32,391 nucleotides of DNA from NCBI GenBank assembly GCA_003577105.1, contig QEUQ01000028.1, positions 1-32,391 of the forward strand, written 5' to 3'. Below the pieces are notes generated by a model, which saw nothing but the letters and a program-made list of their open reading frames with translations, was not told the origin of the DNA and did not search any database. A program made the translations under genes and the position numbers. Of this stretch, positions 1-8,631 are shown in pieces (the stretch's first letter is position 1; each line of letters begins with the position of its first letter). Source of the DNA: Acidobacteriota bacterium. Its GTDB lineage: Bacteria; Actinomycetota; Acidimicrobiia; ATN3.

Positions 1-253
1 CTGTCTCAGTTCTTGCGGCCAACCAGGCTAGTTGGATGAGCGGATCCGGGATTGGGACGTCTTCGCCGCCTGGCATCTTCCCCGACTTCGAATAGGGGTA
101 CTCGGACTCATATCCGACCGGAACCACCACGTGCTCGACCGTCCAGAGGGACTCGACGCCGTATTCCTCTGCCGCCTCGGCCAAAGCTGCCGCGCTTGCA
201 GGGGTGGCCAAAGGGCCGGCGTTCGCGTATGCAATGCCAATCTTGGGAGGCAA
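1..253 (-). CDS. LLM-class F420/FMN-dependent oxidoreductase, N-terminal part (runs off window)
   Basis: The minus strand encodes an open frame of 84 codons that continues past the left edge. It begins at a TTG at 253 (M-P-P-K-I-G-I-A-Y-A-N), preceded about 6 nt upstream by a GAGGGAAG ribosome binding site. The protein opens with the first beta strand of a luciferase-like TIM barrel (IGIAYANAGP). Next comes helix 1 with AAEEYGVESLW and then TVEHVVVPVGYESEYPYS, a pattern typical of the probable F420-dependent oxidoreductase group of the luciferase-like family. Such enzymes bind reduced flavin or F420 in the cytoplasm; the substrate cannot be told from 84 residues. The gene starts 25 bp after the cyclase stop, so it probably shares its transcript. 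Confidence 0.85.
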   Translation of the reverse strand, partial: MPPKIGIAYANAGPLATPASAAALAEAAEEYGVESLWTVEHVVVPVGYESEYPYSKSGKMPGGEDVPIPDPLIQLAWLAARTET

Positions 254-278
254 CTGACTTCCCTCTACTCGTCTATCT

Positions 279-1460
279 CTAAATGCCGTCGGCGATTATC
301 TCAGCCATCTGCTGGCGACGGGCCTGTAGCCAGTCAGCCCCGGCAGGTCTGCGCTCGGCGGTTCCGGGCCTCCTCACGGTCCAAAGGTCCGCTCGCCCAA
401 TTCCCTTGAGCCTCCTCGGCCGCAACGCTCGCCACTCGAATGCCTCGCTCGATTCAAGTGCTTCGTGAACCTCGTCGGCGACAACAACGGTGCCGGGGAA
501 CGCGATGCCGACAATGCGGCTAGCCAGATTGACGACAGGACCGTAGTAGTCCCCATCCTTTCCAATGACCTCGCCTCTTGCGATCCCGACTCTTACGCCG
601 CTCAGCGCCTCATCACTCTCGTAGCGCTCTGAGAGCTGCAATCCGATCTCTACCGCGTCGGCGATGTCTTCGTCGATGAACATGACTTCGTCGCCGATCA
701 TCTTCACGATTCGACCGCCTAGCGCATCAATTGTCTCGTAGGCGAGCGTCTCGAAGTGCTCGACGGTGCCAGCAAGCTCGTGAGCTGTGAGCTGCTGGCT
801 AAGGGCCGTGAAACCGACAAGATCCGCAAAGCCCACCGCGAGGTCCTGTAGCCCGGCCCGCGTACCTTCCTGCCAAAGGACTTGCCGCCTCGCGGCCTGG
901 GCAAGATGTCTTCTATGTCCATAGTCAATCAGCTTCGACTGCTCATCGACGCGAGCCGTGGCCAGTTCTGTGATCACTTGAACCACTTCAGGCGTGATGT
1001 CTACTGGCTGATCCTGCAGCAGCGGGAGATCGGAGAAGGTGGACTGAATCGCCCCGACCTCTGCTTCGGCAATCCTCGCGATTGACGAGCCAATCACCCT
1101 AGTAAGCTGGAGCGCAACATCCTCGTCGATCCCCTCAGATATTCGGCGCATCACGATACTGAGAGCCTCGGCATCGTCATCTGTCAGAACGCGCGCTTCG
1201 GGCTCTATTGCCGGGAAGCCCATTGCTCGCCAGAACTTGCGAGCGAATTCCACCGACACCCCAAGCCTGTCGGCGAGCTCCTCCTGGGTGTACCTCGGAC
1301 CCCTTCCGACGAAGGCGCAAACGAGGGCGAGCTCCTGCAGGCGACCTTCCGTTTCAGCCTGAGCTATTTGATCTTCGGGAATGAGCTGTCCCCTCAGATA
1401 CTCAATCAGAGCCTGCTTGCCTGGTCCGTCAATGATCGCCATGGGTAAATCGTTAGGCAC
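279..1460 (-). CDS. Class III adenylate/guanylate cyclase with N-terminal regulatory domain
   Basis: 393 aa, predicted to make cAMP from ATP. Residues about 1-170 resemble the autoinhibitory N-terminal domain of actinobacterial cyclases such as Rv1264, including a helix-turn-helix-like stretch (YTQEELADRLGVSVE, 57-71). Residues about 205-365 are the catalytic domain. All six canonical residues are visible: metal-binding D213 (FADLVGFT) and D257 (KMIGDE), substrate-selecting K253 and D304, transition-state N311 and R315 (NLASR). The Lys/Asp pair favours ATP over GTP. No membrane segment is seen, so the enzyme is probably cytosolic; the Rv1264 domain is known to respond to pH, and here that is inference. 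The GTG at 1460 has AGGCGGG just upstream; the next ATG (1442) has no ribosome binding site. It lies 50 bp after the channel gene. Confidence 0.92.
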   Translation of the reverse strand: MPNDLPMAIIDGPGKQALIEYLRGQLIPEDQIAQAETEGRLQELALVCAFVGRGPRYTQEELADRLGVSVEFARKFWRAMGFPAIEPEARVLTDDDAEALSIVMRRISEGIDEDVALQLTRVIGSSIARIAEAEVGAIQSTFSDLPLLQDQPVDITPEVVQVITELATARVDEQSKLIDYGHRRHLAQAARRQVLWQEGTRAGLQDLAVGFADLVGFTALSQQLTAHELAGTVEHFETLAYETIDALGGRIVKMIGDEVMFIDEDIADAVEIGLQLSERYESDEALSGVRVGIARGEVIGKDGDYYGPVVNLASRIVGIAFPGTVVVADEVHEALESSEAFEWRALRPRRLKGIGRADLWTVRRPGTAERRPAGADWLQARRQQMAEIIADGI

Positions 1461-1510
1461 AACCCGCCTGGGGTCAAGCGCAGCGAAACGCGCTGTATGA
1501 ACTGGCGCTT

Positions 1511-3475
1511 CTATGCCGTCCGAAAAATGACGATCACTTCATCGCCATCTTCGAAATCGATCTGCTCAGACTTGGCAGGGTTCAGCACTACCTGACCTGA
1601 TCTATTGCGCGATCCCTGCGATGGGTCGAGGCGGTAACCAATCGCGATCTTCTCCTTGGCGAACACCGCTTCCATCACCTCATCGAAGCGACGGGTACTT
1701 CCAGCCGCCACGTAGTCAGTCGCACTCTCGACACAAATTGATATCCCCTCGGGGTCCAGGAGGCTCTGAAAAACGGTCCACAACTCGGAGTTTTCCGACA
1801 GGTGTGCGAGGAGCAGACTCCCGAGCCGGGCGCTGATCACGAAGTCGTCATGGCGCCCAACGGCCTGGGCGAGACTGAAATCCTTCGGATCGGCGAGTTC
1901 AACCGAGATCCGCTCGTTAAGCACTCCTGAGTCCGGATCGGCCATCAGCTGATGGAGGTGGAACTGGGTCATCAAGACCCTGGCATCGGCTTCAAGAGTT
2001 GAAACTCCATCGCGATAGCAGAGAACAACGGTGTGATCGTGCGTATCGGGCCCGACGAGCTTCTCGAGCATCACCTGATCGTCACCTTCGGTCTCCACTA
2101 CGTCTGCACTCAGATTGGCAAGCGAGCTGGCCCAATCGAACTCGCCCCGATCCACCAGGTTCATGTCCACGACGAGGGTGAGGCTCGATCCGCGTGGAGC
2201 TGAACGGTCAAGCTCGTCAACTAGCCTGCGGCCGAGGTTGTTCCACCCAACGATCAAGTGCCGCTTCGGGCCAAAGCGCGCCCCTTCTTGTTGCTCCAAG
2301 GCTGCGGCTCCCTCGCCCACGACGCCAGAGCTCATCTCGGAATTCTTAGTCGGCGGGAGCTGAACTCCTGTGTAGACGATGGTCGAGTCATCCTCGGCAA
2401 TTAGGATCGCCGTGTCGTCCTCCGTCACAACCAGCGACGGATCCGGACTGATCTCGATCTCGCCGCTCCCATGGCGCACTCCGATCAACGAGGACTCGGC
2501 AAACGCGAACGCAGCTTCGCGAAATGTTCGCCCGGCAAGTCGCGAGTCGGCGTGGAAGTAAATCTCGTCGCCCGCGAAATCAAGTAGGTCCTGATAGGTG
2601 GCCGAGAGCCCGGGCTGGCGAAAGGCCTGCGCTGCGATTGCATCGACTATGCGATCGGTTAGCACCGAAATCACCCTGCCTCCAGTCGCAAGCTCTACTG
2701 AATGCGCCGCGCCGGCGCCCGCGAACTCGGCCACGATCGGTGCCTCAACCTTGAGGTCGTCGTTGACTAGAGCCAGCACCGTCTTGGTGACCACTGCATC
2801 GGGCGATTCCGATTCGGGCAAGACAACGACGATCGACTTGGCGCCAGCCGGATTTACCAGCCGGAGATCCTCCAAATCCGACACCTCTCCGGTTCGATAG
2901 ACCAAGCGGGTCGGCTTGGGGCGCGGCACCCTCGCCGCCACGGTGTCCTTCATGGTGGCTACATCGAGGGGAGACATGATCACGACGCATGCGTGACTCT
3001 CGCTCAAGTTGGCTTCGACGATCTCGGAGACAATCGTAGGCACCCTGTGCGACCACCCTAGGATCAGAGTGTGCCCGGTCTCGACGACCTGGCTGCGCCC
3101 CTTGCCCAGTTCGGTGAGGCGTCGATCGATGCCGTTTGAAATCAAACCGATCAGCGAACTGACGATGAAGATCCCGCCGACGGTAGCCGAGAGCGCTATC
3201 AGGCGAAATCCCCAACCGGCATCCTGCCCCATCGTGCCGGGGTCAAGCGTCCGGACCAGCATCAGCCAAATTCCCTCGACGATCCCGACCTGCTCACCCC
3301 CGCTAGCTGCGAATTTCGCCAGCGCCAGAATGATTCCGGCGACACCGACGACCACAGCAGTCGCTATGGCGAGCCAGATAAGAGCTGCCCCACTCCCGCG
3401 CAACAGTGTCGAGTCGAACCAGTAACGTGCGCGGGCTCGCAATCTTGGCGCCCCAGGCTTTCCGCCCTCAACCAT
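1511..3475 (-). CDS. CASTOR/POLLUX-like ion channel with TrkA-type Rossmann domains
   Basis: About 654 aa. The N terminus has a membrane segment (about 31-56), a re-entrant pore-like stretch containing RTLDPGTMG (about 75-83) and a second membrane helix (about 90-115). Two RCK/TrkA-N-like Rossmann modules follow, beginning at HTLILGWS (about 135) and RHLIVGWN (about 405). The linker with LGKGRSQVVETGHTLILGWS is characteristic of bacterial relatives of plant CASTOR and POLLUX. The likely role is a ligand-gated cation channel in the cytoplasmic membrane; the ion is not known. An ATG at 3487 is also open, but the ATG at 3475 has GGAGGG 4 nt upstream and is preferred. The gene leads a minus-strand set with the cyclase and LLM oxidoreductase and diverges from the GAF gene across 124 bp. 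Confidence 0.88.
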   Translation of the reverse strand: MVEGGKPGAPRLRARARYWFDSTLLRGSGAALIWLAIATAVVVGVAGIILALAKFAASGGEQVGIVEGIWLMLVRTLDPGTMGQDAGWGFRLIALSATVGGIFIVSSLIGLISNGIDRRLTELGKGRSQVVETGHTLILGWSHRVPTIVSEIVEANLSESHACVVIMSPLDVATMKDTVAARVPRPKPTRLVYRTGEVSDLEDLRLVNPAGAKSIVVVLPESESPDAVVTKTVLALVNDDLKVEAPIVAEFAGAGAAHSVELATGGRVISVLTDRIVDAIAAQAFRQPGLSATYQDLLDFAGDEIYFHADSRLAGRTFREAAFAFAESSLIGVRHGSGEIEISPDPSLVVTEDDTAILIAEDDSTIVYTGVQLPPTKNSEMSSGVVGEGAAALEQQEGARFGPKRHLIVGWNNLGRRLVDELDRSAPRGSSLTLVVDMNLVDRGEFDWASSLANLSADVVETEGDDQVMLEKLVGPDTHDHTVVLCYRDGVSTLEADARVLMTQFHLHQLMADPDSGVLNERISVELADPKDFSLAQAVGRHDDFVISARLGSLLLAHLSENSELWTVFQSLLDPEGISICVESATDYVAAGSTRRFDEVMEAVFAKEKIAIGYRLDPSQGSRNRSGQVVLNPAKSEQIDFEDGDEVIVIFRTA

Positions 3476-3599
3476 TCGGCCCTCCATAGGTTCCGATCCT
3501 CAGCGGCCGCAATTGTCGCGAATGGGCGCTGGCAGATGACGTGGTCGTCACAATCCGTCAGGATGGACCGGTAATTCCAGCGGATGGGGATGTTTGGCG

Positions 3600-4544
3600 A
3601 TGAGCATCGACGAAGATCGAAGTGCGTCCGACACAGAAGTTGATGAGCACGGAGAGGATCCGGCGGCCGTACGGGCGGCTGCTCGCAAGGAGCGCCAGAT
3701 CGAGGCGGGCACGAGCGGAGAGAAGAAGGGCCTCGGGCTGAAACGGCAGGAGCAAGATCCGACAGCTCCCGCTGAAGATCCCGATGATCCACTAGCTTCA
3801 CTGCGTGACCCCCGTAGCAAGCTGTGGCTAGCAGGGGCCATTACGGCCATCGCGCTGCTCGCGATCGTCGCGTTCTCGCTTCCTGCAGGCAATGAGGCGA
3901 CAGGCCGCCCCACGCCCCCCTGGGCAGTGTGGGCGATCGTTCTGCTCGCAGTCGCTCTCGCCGCATATGTATTTCTTGCCGAGCGCCAGTACAGCGCTCT
4001 ATACCAAGGCGCTACCGCTCGCATGCTTGCGCTCGGACGCTCCCGAATTGCACCAGCAGATGCCGAGGCCCTTCAGGAGGCGAGCGGCGCCCTCACCGCC
4101 GGCCTCCCCTTGTCGGACACGCTGCAGATCATTCTCTCGGCAGCCGTTCAGCTTCTTGAGGGCAATGAGGGATCGATCATGCTCCTCGACCCCGAAGACA
4201 ACCACCTTGAGACTGTCTGCTACCGCGGTGATCCAGACCGCTACGAACCCTTCGCCAAGATCGCCATGGGGCAAGGAATAGCAGGGCGCGTGGCCGAGTC
4301 CCGAAAGGGTGTGGCACTGTCCGGCCCTGCCGACCCGGAAAAGTTCGCCGGCCTGGTGGACAAGAAGGTCAAGATCGACTCCTCGATCTGTGTGCCTCTG
4401 ATAGCGGCTGGAAAGCTGATTGGCGTCCTCAACGTCAACGACACCGTTGGAGGGCGCGGCTTCGACGATGCGGATCTGACAACACTTCAGGTCTTTGCCG
4501 ACGATGCAGCGGCTGCAATTGTTCATTCGGCCGGAATCCGCTAG
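3600..4544 (+). CDS. Membrane-anchored GAF domain protein
   Basis: 314 aa. A highly charged, Glu/Asp/Lys/Arg-rich N-terminal tail (1-72) precedes two membrane helices (about 74-94 and 107-126). A C-terminal GAF domain spans about 170-314, with GNEGSIMLLDPEDNHLE, GQGIAGRVAES and SSICVPLIAAGKLIGVLNV. GAF domains bind small ligands such as cyclic nucleotides or sense redox state. No output domain (kinase, cyclase, EAL or HTH) is attached, so the protein is probably a sensor or scaffold acting with a partner. The ATG at 3600 has GGGGA 9 nt upstream; a TTG two codons earlier is too close to that site. The sulfatase follows after 57 bp on the same strand. The ligand is unknown; the divergent neighbour pair with a cyclase makes cAMP a guess only. 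Confidence 0.8.
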   Translation: MSIDEDRSASDTEVDEHGEDPAAVRAAARKERQIEAGTSGEKKGLGLKRQEQDPTAPAEDPDDPLASLRDPRSKLWLAGAITAIALLAIVAFSLPAGNEATGRPTPPWAVWAIVLLAVALAAYVFLAERQYSALYQGATARMLALGRSRIAPADAEALQEASGALTAGLPLSDTLQIILSAAVQLLEGNEGSIMLLDPEDNHLETVCYRGDPDRYEPFAKIAMGQGIAGRVAESRKGVALSGPADPEKFAGLVDKKVKIDSSICVPLIAAGKLIGVLNVNDTVGGRGFDDADLTTLQVFADDAAAAIVHSAGIR

Positions 4545-4601
4545 GAAGCCTCGCTCCCGGCGAGACCCGCACGGCAATCCCATGAACCGGAGTCCACTCA
4601 G

Positions 4602-6170
4602 CTGACCGAGATCACCCAACCCAAGAATGCAATAGTCATTTTGCTCGACTCCCTCAATCGCCACATGCTTGGCGCATACGGCGGGACCGAGTTCGAGACG
4701 CCCAACATTGATGCGTTTGCCAGGAAATCAATCCGCTTCAACAACCATTTCGCGGGGTCACTGCCGTGCATGCCCGCGCGCCATGACATGCTCACCGGTG
4801 CCCTTGACTTCCTCTGGCGCCCATGGGGATCAATCGAAATCTGGGAACACTCGATCACCTGGTACCTGAGCCGGATTGGCGTCACTTCCAAGCTAGTGAC
4901 CGATCACCCGCACCTCTTCGAATCCGGAGGGGAGAACTACCACACCGATTTCAGCGCCTGGGACTACCAGCGCGGCCATGAGTCAGATCCGTGGCGCACC
5001 CGCCCAGACCCATCATGGATCGGCGCGCCAAGCTTCGGCCGCGGTCACATGCCATATGACAACTCGCGCGGATGGTTCACGAGCGAGTCCGACTTTCCGG
5101 GACCACGCACCATGGCCGAAGCCGCCCGCTGGATCGAAGAAGAGTCCCCGGGTCCAGAAGACCAAGAACGCTATTTTCTTTTCGTCGACGAGTTCGACCC
5201 GCACGAACCCTTCGACACCCCGGAACCATACGCGTCGATGTATGACAATTCCTGGGAAGGGCCACACCTGATCTGGCCTCCATACGCGGTTGGAGCCAAG
5301 GAGAAGGGCCTTCTCGGAGAGGACGAGGCGAGGCAAATCCGTGCCTCCTACGGTGCCAAGCTCACCATGATCGACCACTGGTTCGGGCGCCTGATCGAGG
5401 CGATCGAGAAGAAGGGCCTCATGGACTCAACCGCCGTGATTCTTTGTACAGATCACGGTCACTACCTTGGTGAACACGACACCTGGGGCAAGCCCGCCTG
5501 TCCGCTCTATGAGCCACTCGCCCACACGCCAATGCTGATCTCCTGGCCGGGAGTTGAACCCGGGGTGCGTGACGCTCTTACTACCAACGTCGACATCTTT
5601 GCGACCGTCGCTGAGATCTTCGAGGTCACGGGGAAGATTGAGCACCGGACACATGGAAAGCCCCTTCAGGATGTGATCTCAGACCCGACCGCGCGGATTC
5701 GGGACTACGCCCTAGCCGGGGTCTGGAGCAGAGAAGTACACGTGATTGCGGGGCCGGGAGTAATTGGATCGCAGGGAAGCGCAGCGACAGCCGCGCCGAC
5801 AAAGTACGCGAGAGCGCCCGAGGTGGAGAACGCGCCACTTAGCATCTGGTCCAATCGCTGGTCCACCATGCCGGTCCCGCAGGTCCCAGGATTAGAGCTC
5901 CCAAGACCCGACGGCCGCGCATCCCTAAAGAGCATGCCGGGATCGGAGATTCCCGTGATATGTCAACCGTTTCAGCCTGGCGATGTTCTTCCGTATTGGG
6001 CATTCGGCCGCTTCAACGGAAACCATCTCTTTGCTCTTGGAGATGACCCCGAAGAAGAGCGCAATCTCGCCGGCTCAACGACTGAAACCGAGGCCGCCGA
6101 TCTACTCAGGTCCGCCCTCGAAGACGTCGAAGCACCCGCCGATCAATTTGCCCGCCTTGGGGTGGCATAG
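4602..6170 (+). CDS. Type I (formylglycine) sulfatase with apparent CTG start
   Basis: 522 aa with a CTG start. It hydrolyses organic sulfate esters, using a formylglycine made from Cys. The core motif is C56-M-P-A-R60 (CxPxR) followed by HDMLTG. Metal ligands include D16 (ILLDSLN) and D284-H285 (CTDHGHYLGEH). No signal peptide is evident, so the enzyme looks cytoplasmic. The start is unusual. The first ATG/GTG/TTG in frame is a TTG at 4641, which would remove the first beta strand (NAIVILLD) that carries the metal site. Upstream the frame stays open to the GAF stop without any ATG, GTG or TTG. A CTG at 4602 has GGAG 9 nt upstream and gives the expected N terminus. FmdB follows after 9 bp. 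The substrate is unknown, and no maturase gene is in the window. Confidence 0.88.
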   Translation: MTEITQPKNAIVILLDSLNRHMLGAYGGTEFETPNIDAFARKSIRFNNHFAGSLPCMPARHDMLTGALDFLWRPWGSIEIWEHSITWYLSRIGVTSKLVTDHPHLFESGGENYHTDFSAWDYQRGHESDPWRTRPDPSWIGAPSFGRGHMPYDNSRGWFTSESDFPGPRTMAEAARWIEEESPGPEDQERYFLFVDEFDPHEPFDTPEPYASMYDNSWEGPHLIWPPYAVGAKEKGLLGEDEARQIRASYGAKLTMIDHWFGRLIEAIEKKGLMDSTAVILCTDHGHYLGEHDTWGKPACPLYEPLAHTPMLISWPGVEPGVRDALTTNVDIFATVAEIFEVTGKIEHRTHGKPLQDVISDPTARIRDYALAGVWSREVHVIAGPGVIGSQGSAATAAPTKYARAPEVENAPLSIWSNRWSTMPVPQVPGLELPRPDGRASLKSMPGSEIPVICQPFQPGDVLPYWAFGRFNGNHLFALGDDPEEERNLAGSTTETEAADLLRSALEDVEAPADQFARLGVA

Positions 6171-6179
6171 AATCAGGCC

Positions 6180-6416
6180 ATGCCTCTTTACGCTTACAAG
6201 TGCAACAGCTGCGGACACGACTTCGATGCCCGCAACGGATTTGATGACCGCGACGACGCAAACTGCCCCGAATGTGGCGACGCTGCTCGCAGGCTCATAT
6301 CAACCGTCGCGGTGACTGGGGTCAAGGGCCCTTCTTCAGAGCCATTTGGCGGGTGCAGCCCGGACATGTGCGCCATGCGCCAAGAAGCCGGCATGCCCTG
6401 CTCTATGAATGCCTGA
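6180..6416 (+). CDS. FmdB-family zinc ribbon protein
   Basis: 78 aa. It starts [15 protein letters not shown], the standard opening of FmdB-type putative regulatory zinc ribbons, with C8/C11 and C29/C32 as the four metal ligands. After the ribbon comes a Gly/Ser/Pro-rich tail with three more cysteines ([16 protein letters not shown]), which is common in the family. The function of these small proteins is not established; the name comes from a regulator of formamidase and amidase genes. It sits 9 bp after the sulfatase, and its last codons overlap the xylose isomerase start by 8 bp, so translation of the two is probably coupled. Confidence 0.9.
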   Translation: MPLYAYKCNSCGHDFDARNGFDDRDDANCPECGDAARRLISTVAVTGVKGPSSEPFGGCSPDMCAMRQEAGMPCSMNA

Positions 6417-7563
6417 GGCCGAGGTTCGCTTCACCTTTGGCCTGTGGACCGTGGGCAACCGCGGTCGCGACCCGTTTGGGTTTGAAACCAGGCCTTCACT
6501 CGACCCGGTAGAAGCAGTACACAAACTCGCGGAGCTTGGGGCATACGGCGTCAACCTCCACGACGACGATCTGATTCCTCCGGGATCAACTGCTGCCGAA
6601 AGAGATTCGATTGTCGCGAGATTCCGCGATGCCCTGGAGCAGACGGGGATGCGAGTCCCCATGGCCACGACCAACTTGTTTTCGCATCCCGTCTTTAAAG
6701 AGGGCGCTTTCACGGCCAACGACCCCAAAGTGCGGCGTTACGCGGTGGCCAAGACGCTCGACTCGATCGATCTCGGGGTCGAATTGGGAGCGAGCGTCTA
6801 CGTCATGTGGGGCGGACGCGAGGGCGTCGAGTGCGATGCCGCCAAGGATCTTCGGGCCGCCCTCGACCGTTATGCCGAGGGCGTCAACCTTTGCTGCGCG
6901 TACGTTCGAGATCAAGGCTACGACCTTCGCTTCGCGCTTGAACCCAAGCCGAATGAGCCGCGAGGCGACATGTTGCTTCCGACGGTCGGGCACGCGCTCG
7001 CATTCATCAATGAGCTGGCCTTCCCCGAGATGGTCGGGCTCAACCCCGAATTCGCGCATGAGACCATGTCGGGCCTGTCATTCACTCACGCCGTTGCCCA
7101 GGCCCTTTGGCACGACAAGCTGTTCCATATCGACCTGAATTCGCAAAGGCCCGGTAAGTATGACCAAGATTTCCGCTTTGGCTCTGAAGGGCTGCGCGAT
7201 GCCTTCTACCTGGTGAAACTTCTTGAGGATTCCAACTGGCCCGGCATGCGCCACTTCGATGCCCATGCCTACAGAGTCGAAGACCACGAAGGCGTGTGGG
7301 ACTTTGCCCGGGGTTGCATGAAGACCTATCTCATCCTCAAGGAAAAGGCAGCTCGCTTTCACGACGACCCCGATATCGGGGAGGCTCTCGAGGCAGCCAA
7401 AGTTTCGGCAATTGCCGAGCCGACTTCGCCGAACGGTCTTGGGAGCGAGGCGATTGCAGCAATTCGCTATGAGCAGTTCGACCTCGAAAGCCTTGGGGCA
7501 CAGGGCTATGGGCATGAGCGCCTCGACCAGCTCGTCAATGAACTTCTTATGGGAGTCAGGTAG
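6409..7563 (+). CDS. xylA: Xylose isomerase
   Basis: 384 aa, the usual size for the actinobacterial (short, class I) type. It interconverts D-xylose and D-xylulose, and D-glucose and D-fructose, in the cytoplasm. The full active site is present, shifted by -3 from the Streptomyces numbering: H51 and D54 (NLHDDD), E178 and K180 ([12 protein letters not shown]), E214 and H217 (NPEFAHE), D242 (HIDLN), D252 and D254 (YDQDFRFG) and D284 (HFDAH). The ATG at 6409 lies inside the end of the FmdB gene (ATGAATGCC context), suggesting translational coupling. No xylulokinase, xylose transporter or ROK repressor is nearby, so the gene stands apart from the usual xylose operon. Confidence 0.97.
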   Translation: MPEAEVRFTFGLWTVGNRGRDPFGFETRPSLDPVEAVHKLAELGAYGVNLHDDDLIPPGSTAAERDSIVARFRDALEQTGMRVPMATTNLFSHPVFKEGAFTANDPKVRRYAVAKTLDSIDLGVELGASVYVMWGGREGVECDAAKDLRAALDRYAEGVNLCCAYVRDQGYDLRFALEPKPNEPRGDMLLPTVGHALAFINELAFPEMVGLNPEFAHETMSGLSFTHAVAQALWHDKLFHIDLNSQRPGKYDQDFRFGSEGLRDAFYLVKLLEDSNWPGMRHFDAHAYRVEDHEGVWDFARGCMKTYLILKEKAARFHDDPDIGEALEAAKVSAIAEPTSPNGLGSEAIAAIRYEQFDLESLGAQGYGHERLDQLVNELLMGVR

Positions 7564-7574
7564 AAGGTCGGGGG

Positions 7575-7934
7575 ATGCTGATCATGGATGAGACGGCTCG
7601 CAAGCACCTGTGTGATATCGAGGTGGCCGCTGCCCTGATTCGTGGATTCGTGGCTGGAAGCGACGTCACAAGCTATGAGTCTGACGACATGATTCGCTCA
7701 TCCGTCGAACGACAGCTCCAAGTCATCGGCACCGCCGTGAAGCACATCGGCCGCGGCGACGACAGCCTGGGATCGAAGCTACCCGGCGGCGAACGCTTCG
7801 CTGAAGTTGCGGAAATGCTCGACGATCCGTTTGGCGAAGTGAGCACCGAACTCACTTGGGGGCTCGCCACCGAACTGCTAGATCCGATCGCCGATGCAGC
7901 CACAGAGCTAATCGAGTCTAGCCAGCCCGCGTAA
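7575..7934 (+). CDS. HepT-like (DUF86) protein lacking the RNase motif
   Basis: 119 aa, all-helical. The stretch DIEVAAALIRGF...SSVERQLQVIGTAVKHIGR matches the first two helices of HepT/DUF86 proteins, and STELTWGLATELLDPI matches the last helix region. In active HepT toxins an Arg-x4-His motif lies between these, in a context like MRDRLVHGYF. Here the aligned segment reads MLDDPFGEVS, so both catalytic residues appear to be missing. No MntA-type nucleotidyltransferase antitoxin is adjacent. It starts at an ATG at 7575 directly after GGTCGGGGG, 11 bp after xylA. I infer a non-nucleolytic relative rather than an active toxin. The family call rests on pattern only. Confidence 0.6.
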   Translation: MLIMDETARKHLCDIEVAAALIRGFVAGSDVTSYESDDMIRSSVERQLQVIGTAVKHIGRGDDSLGSKLPGGERFAEVAEMLDDPFGEVSTELTWGLATELLDPIADAATELIESSQPA

Positions 7935-8020
7935 CGGGCACGCTGTGCCCAGCTGCGCGCAGAATACCCATGACGGCGAGAAATGCGAATCGCCAAATCT
8001 GTTCATGGGGAGGAATGGCA

Positions 8021-8497
8021 ATGGGCCAAAACGGTGTAATTGACTTTCGCGTAGAGACGCGGGCGCCTCAGCTTGCTGCGGCAATCAGGGTGGCCGGTGA
8101 TCCTGATGAGATCGAAGCGACAATGGATTCCATAGAGGCGCGGGTAATGTCGGCGCTCGAAGCGCAAGGCGTCGCACCCGTTGGTCCATCGTATTGGCGC
8201 TACTACGAAATGTCAGACACGTGCTTCGATTACGAAGTGGGGTTTCCGATTGATCAAGCTGTTGAGGAGACCGGAGGGATACAACTCACATCCCTACCGG
8301 GTGGCGAAATCGCGGTTCTCACATATCGAGGACATCCGGACCAGACTCCGGACCTATACGAGGCCATGGAAGCTTGGATGGAGGAGAACGACCGATCGCC
8401 TCGAGATGTCCCGTGGGAGGTATACAAGTCGCTCCCACATGATGAATCGGAGAACTGGGATGATGCCGTGACAGAGCTTCATTACCCAAGCAAATAG
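8021..8497 (+). CDS. GyrI-like small-molecule-binding (effector-binding domain) protein
   Basis: 158 aa from the ATG at 8021, which has GGAGG 7 nt upstream; an open stretch back to 7970 is judged non-coding. The order of elements fits a stand-alone GyrI/AraC effector-binding domain: FRVETRAPQLAAAIRV, VMSALEAQGVAPVGPSYWRYYE, FDYEVGFPI, GGIQLTSLPGGEIAVLTYRGHPDQTPDLYEAMEAWMEEN, and PWEVYKS near the C terminus. The fold binds hydrophobic small molecules and some members hydrolyse cyclopropanoid toxins; no DNA-binding domain is attached here. The function is probably drug or metabolite sequestration (inference). It is 86 bp after the HepT-like gene on the same strand. Confidence 0.75.
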   Translation: MGQNGVIDFRVETRAPQLAAAIRVAGDPDEIEATMDSIEARVMSALEAQGVAPVGPSYWRYYEMSDTCFDYEVGFPIDQAVEETGGIQLTSLPGGEIAVLTYRGHPDQTPDLYEAMEAWMEENDRSPRDVPWEVYKSLPHDESENWDDAVTELHYPSK

Positions 8498-8631
8498 GGC
8501 CGTCCGACTTCAACGTAATCCGTCTCGGCCGACAACACACGCTCGCGAAACTGCCCTAGCTTCACTAGTGCGGCACTATTTCTGGATGTTTTGCGAATCC
8601 GTCCGCCAACACTCCGATAGCATCTCCGACC

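Noticed and set aside
3999-4664. 221-codon open frame on the minus strand
   Set aside because: Antisense to the GAF gene and the sulfatase start; no family pattern.
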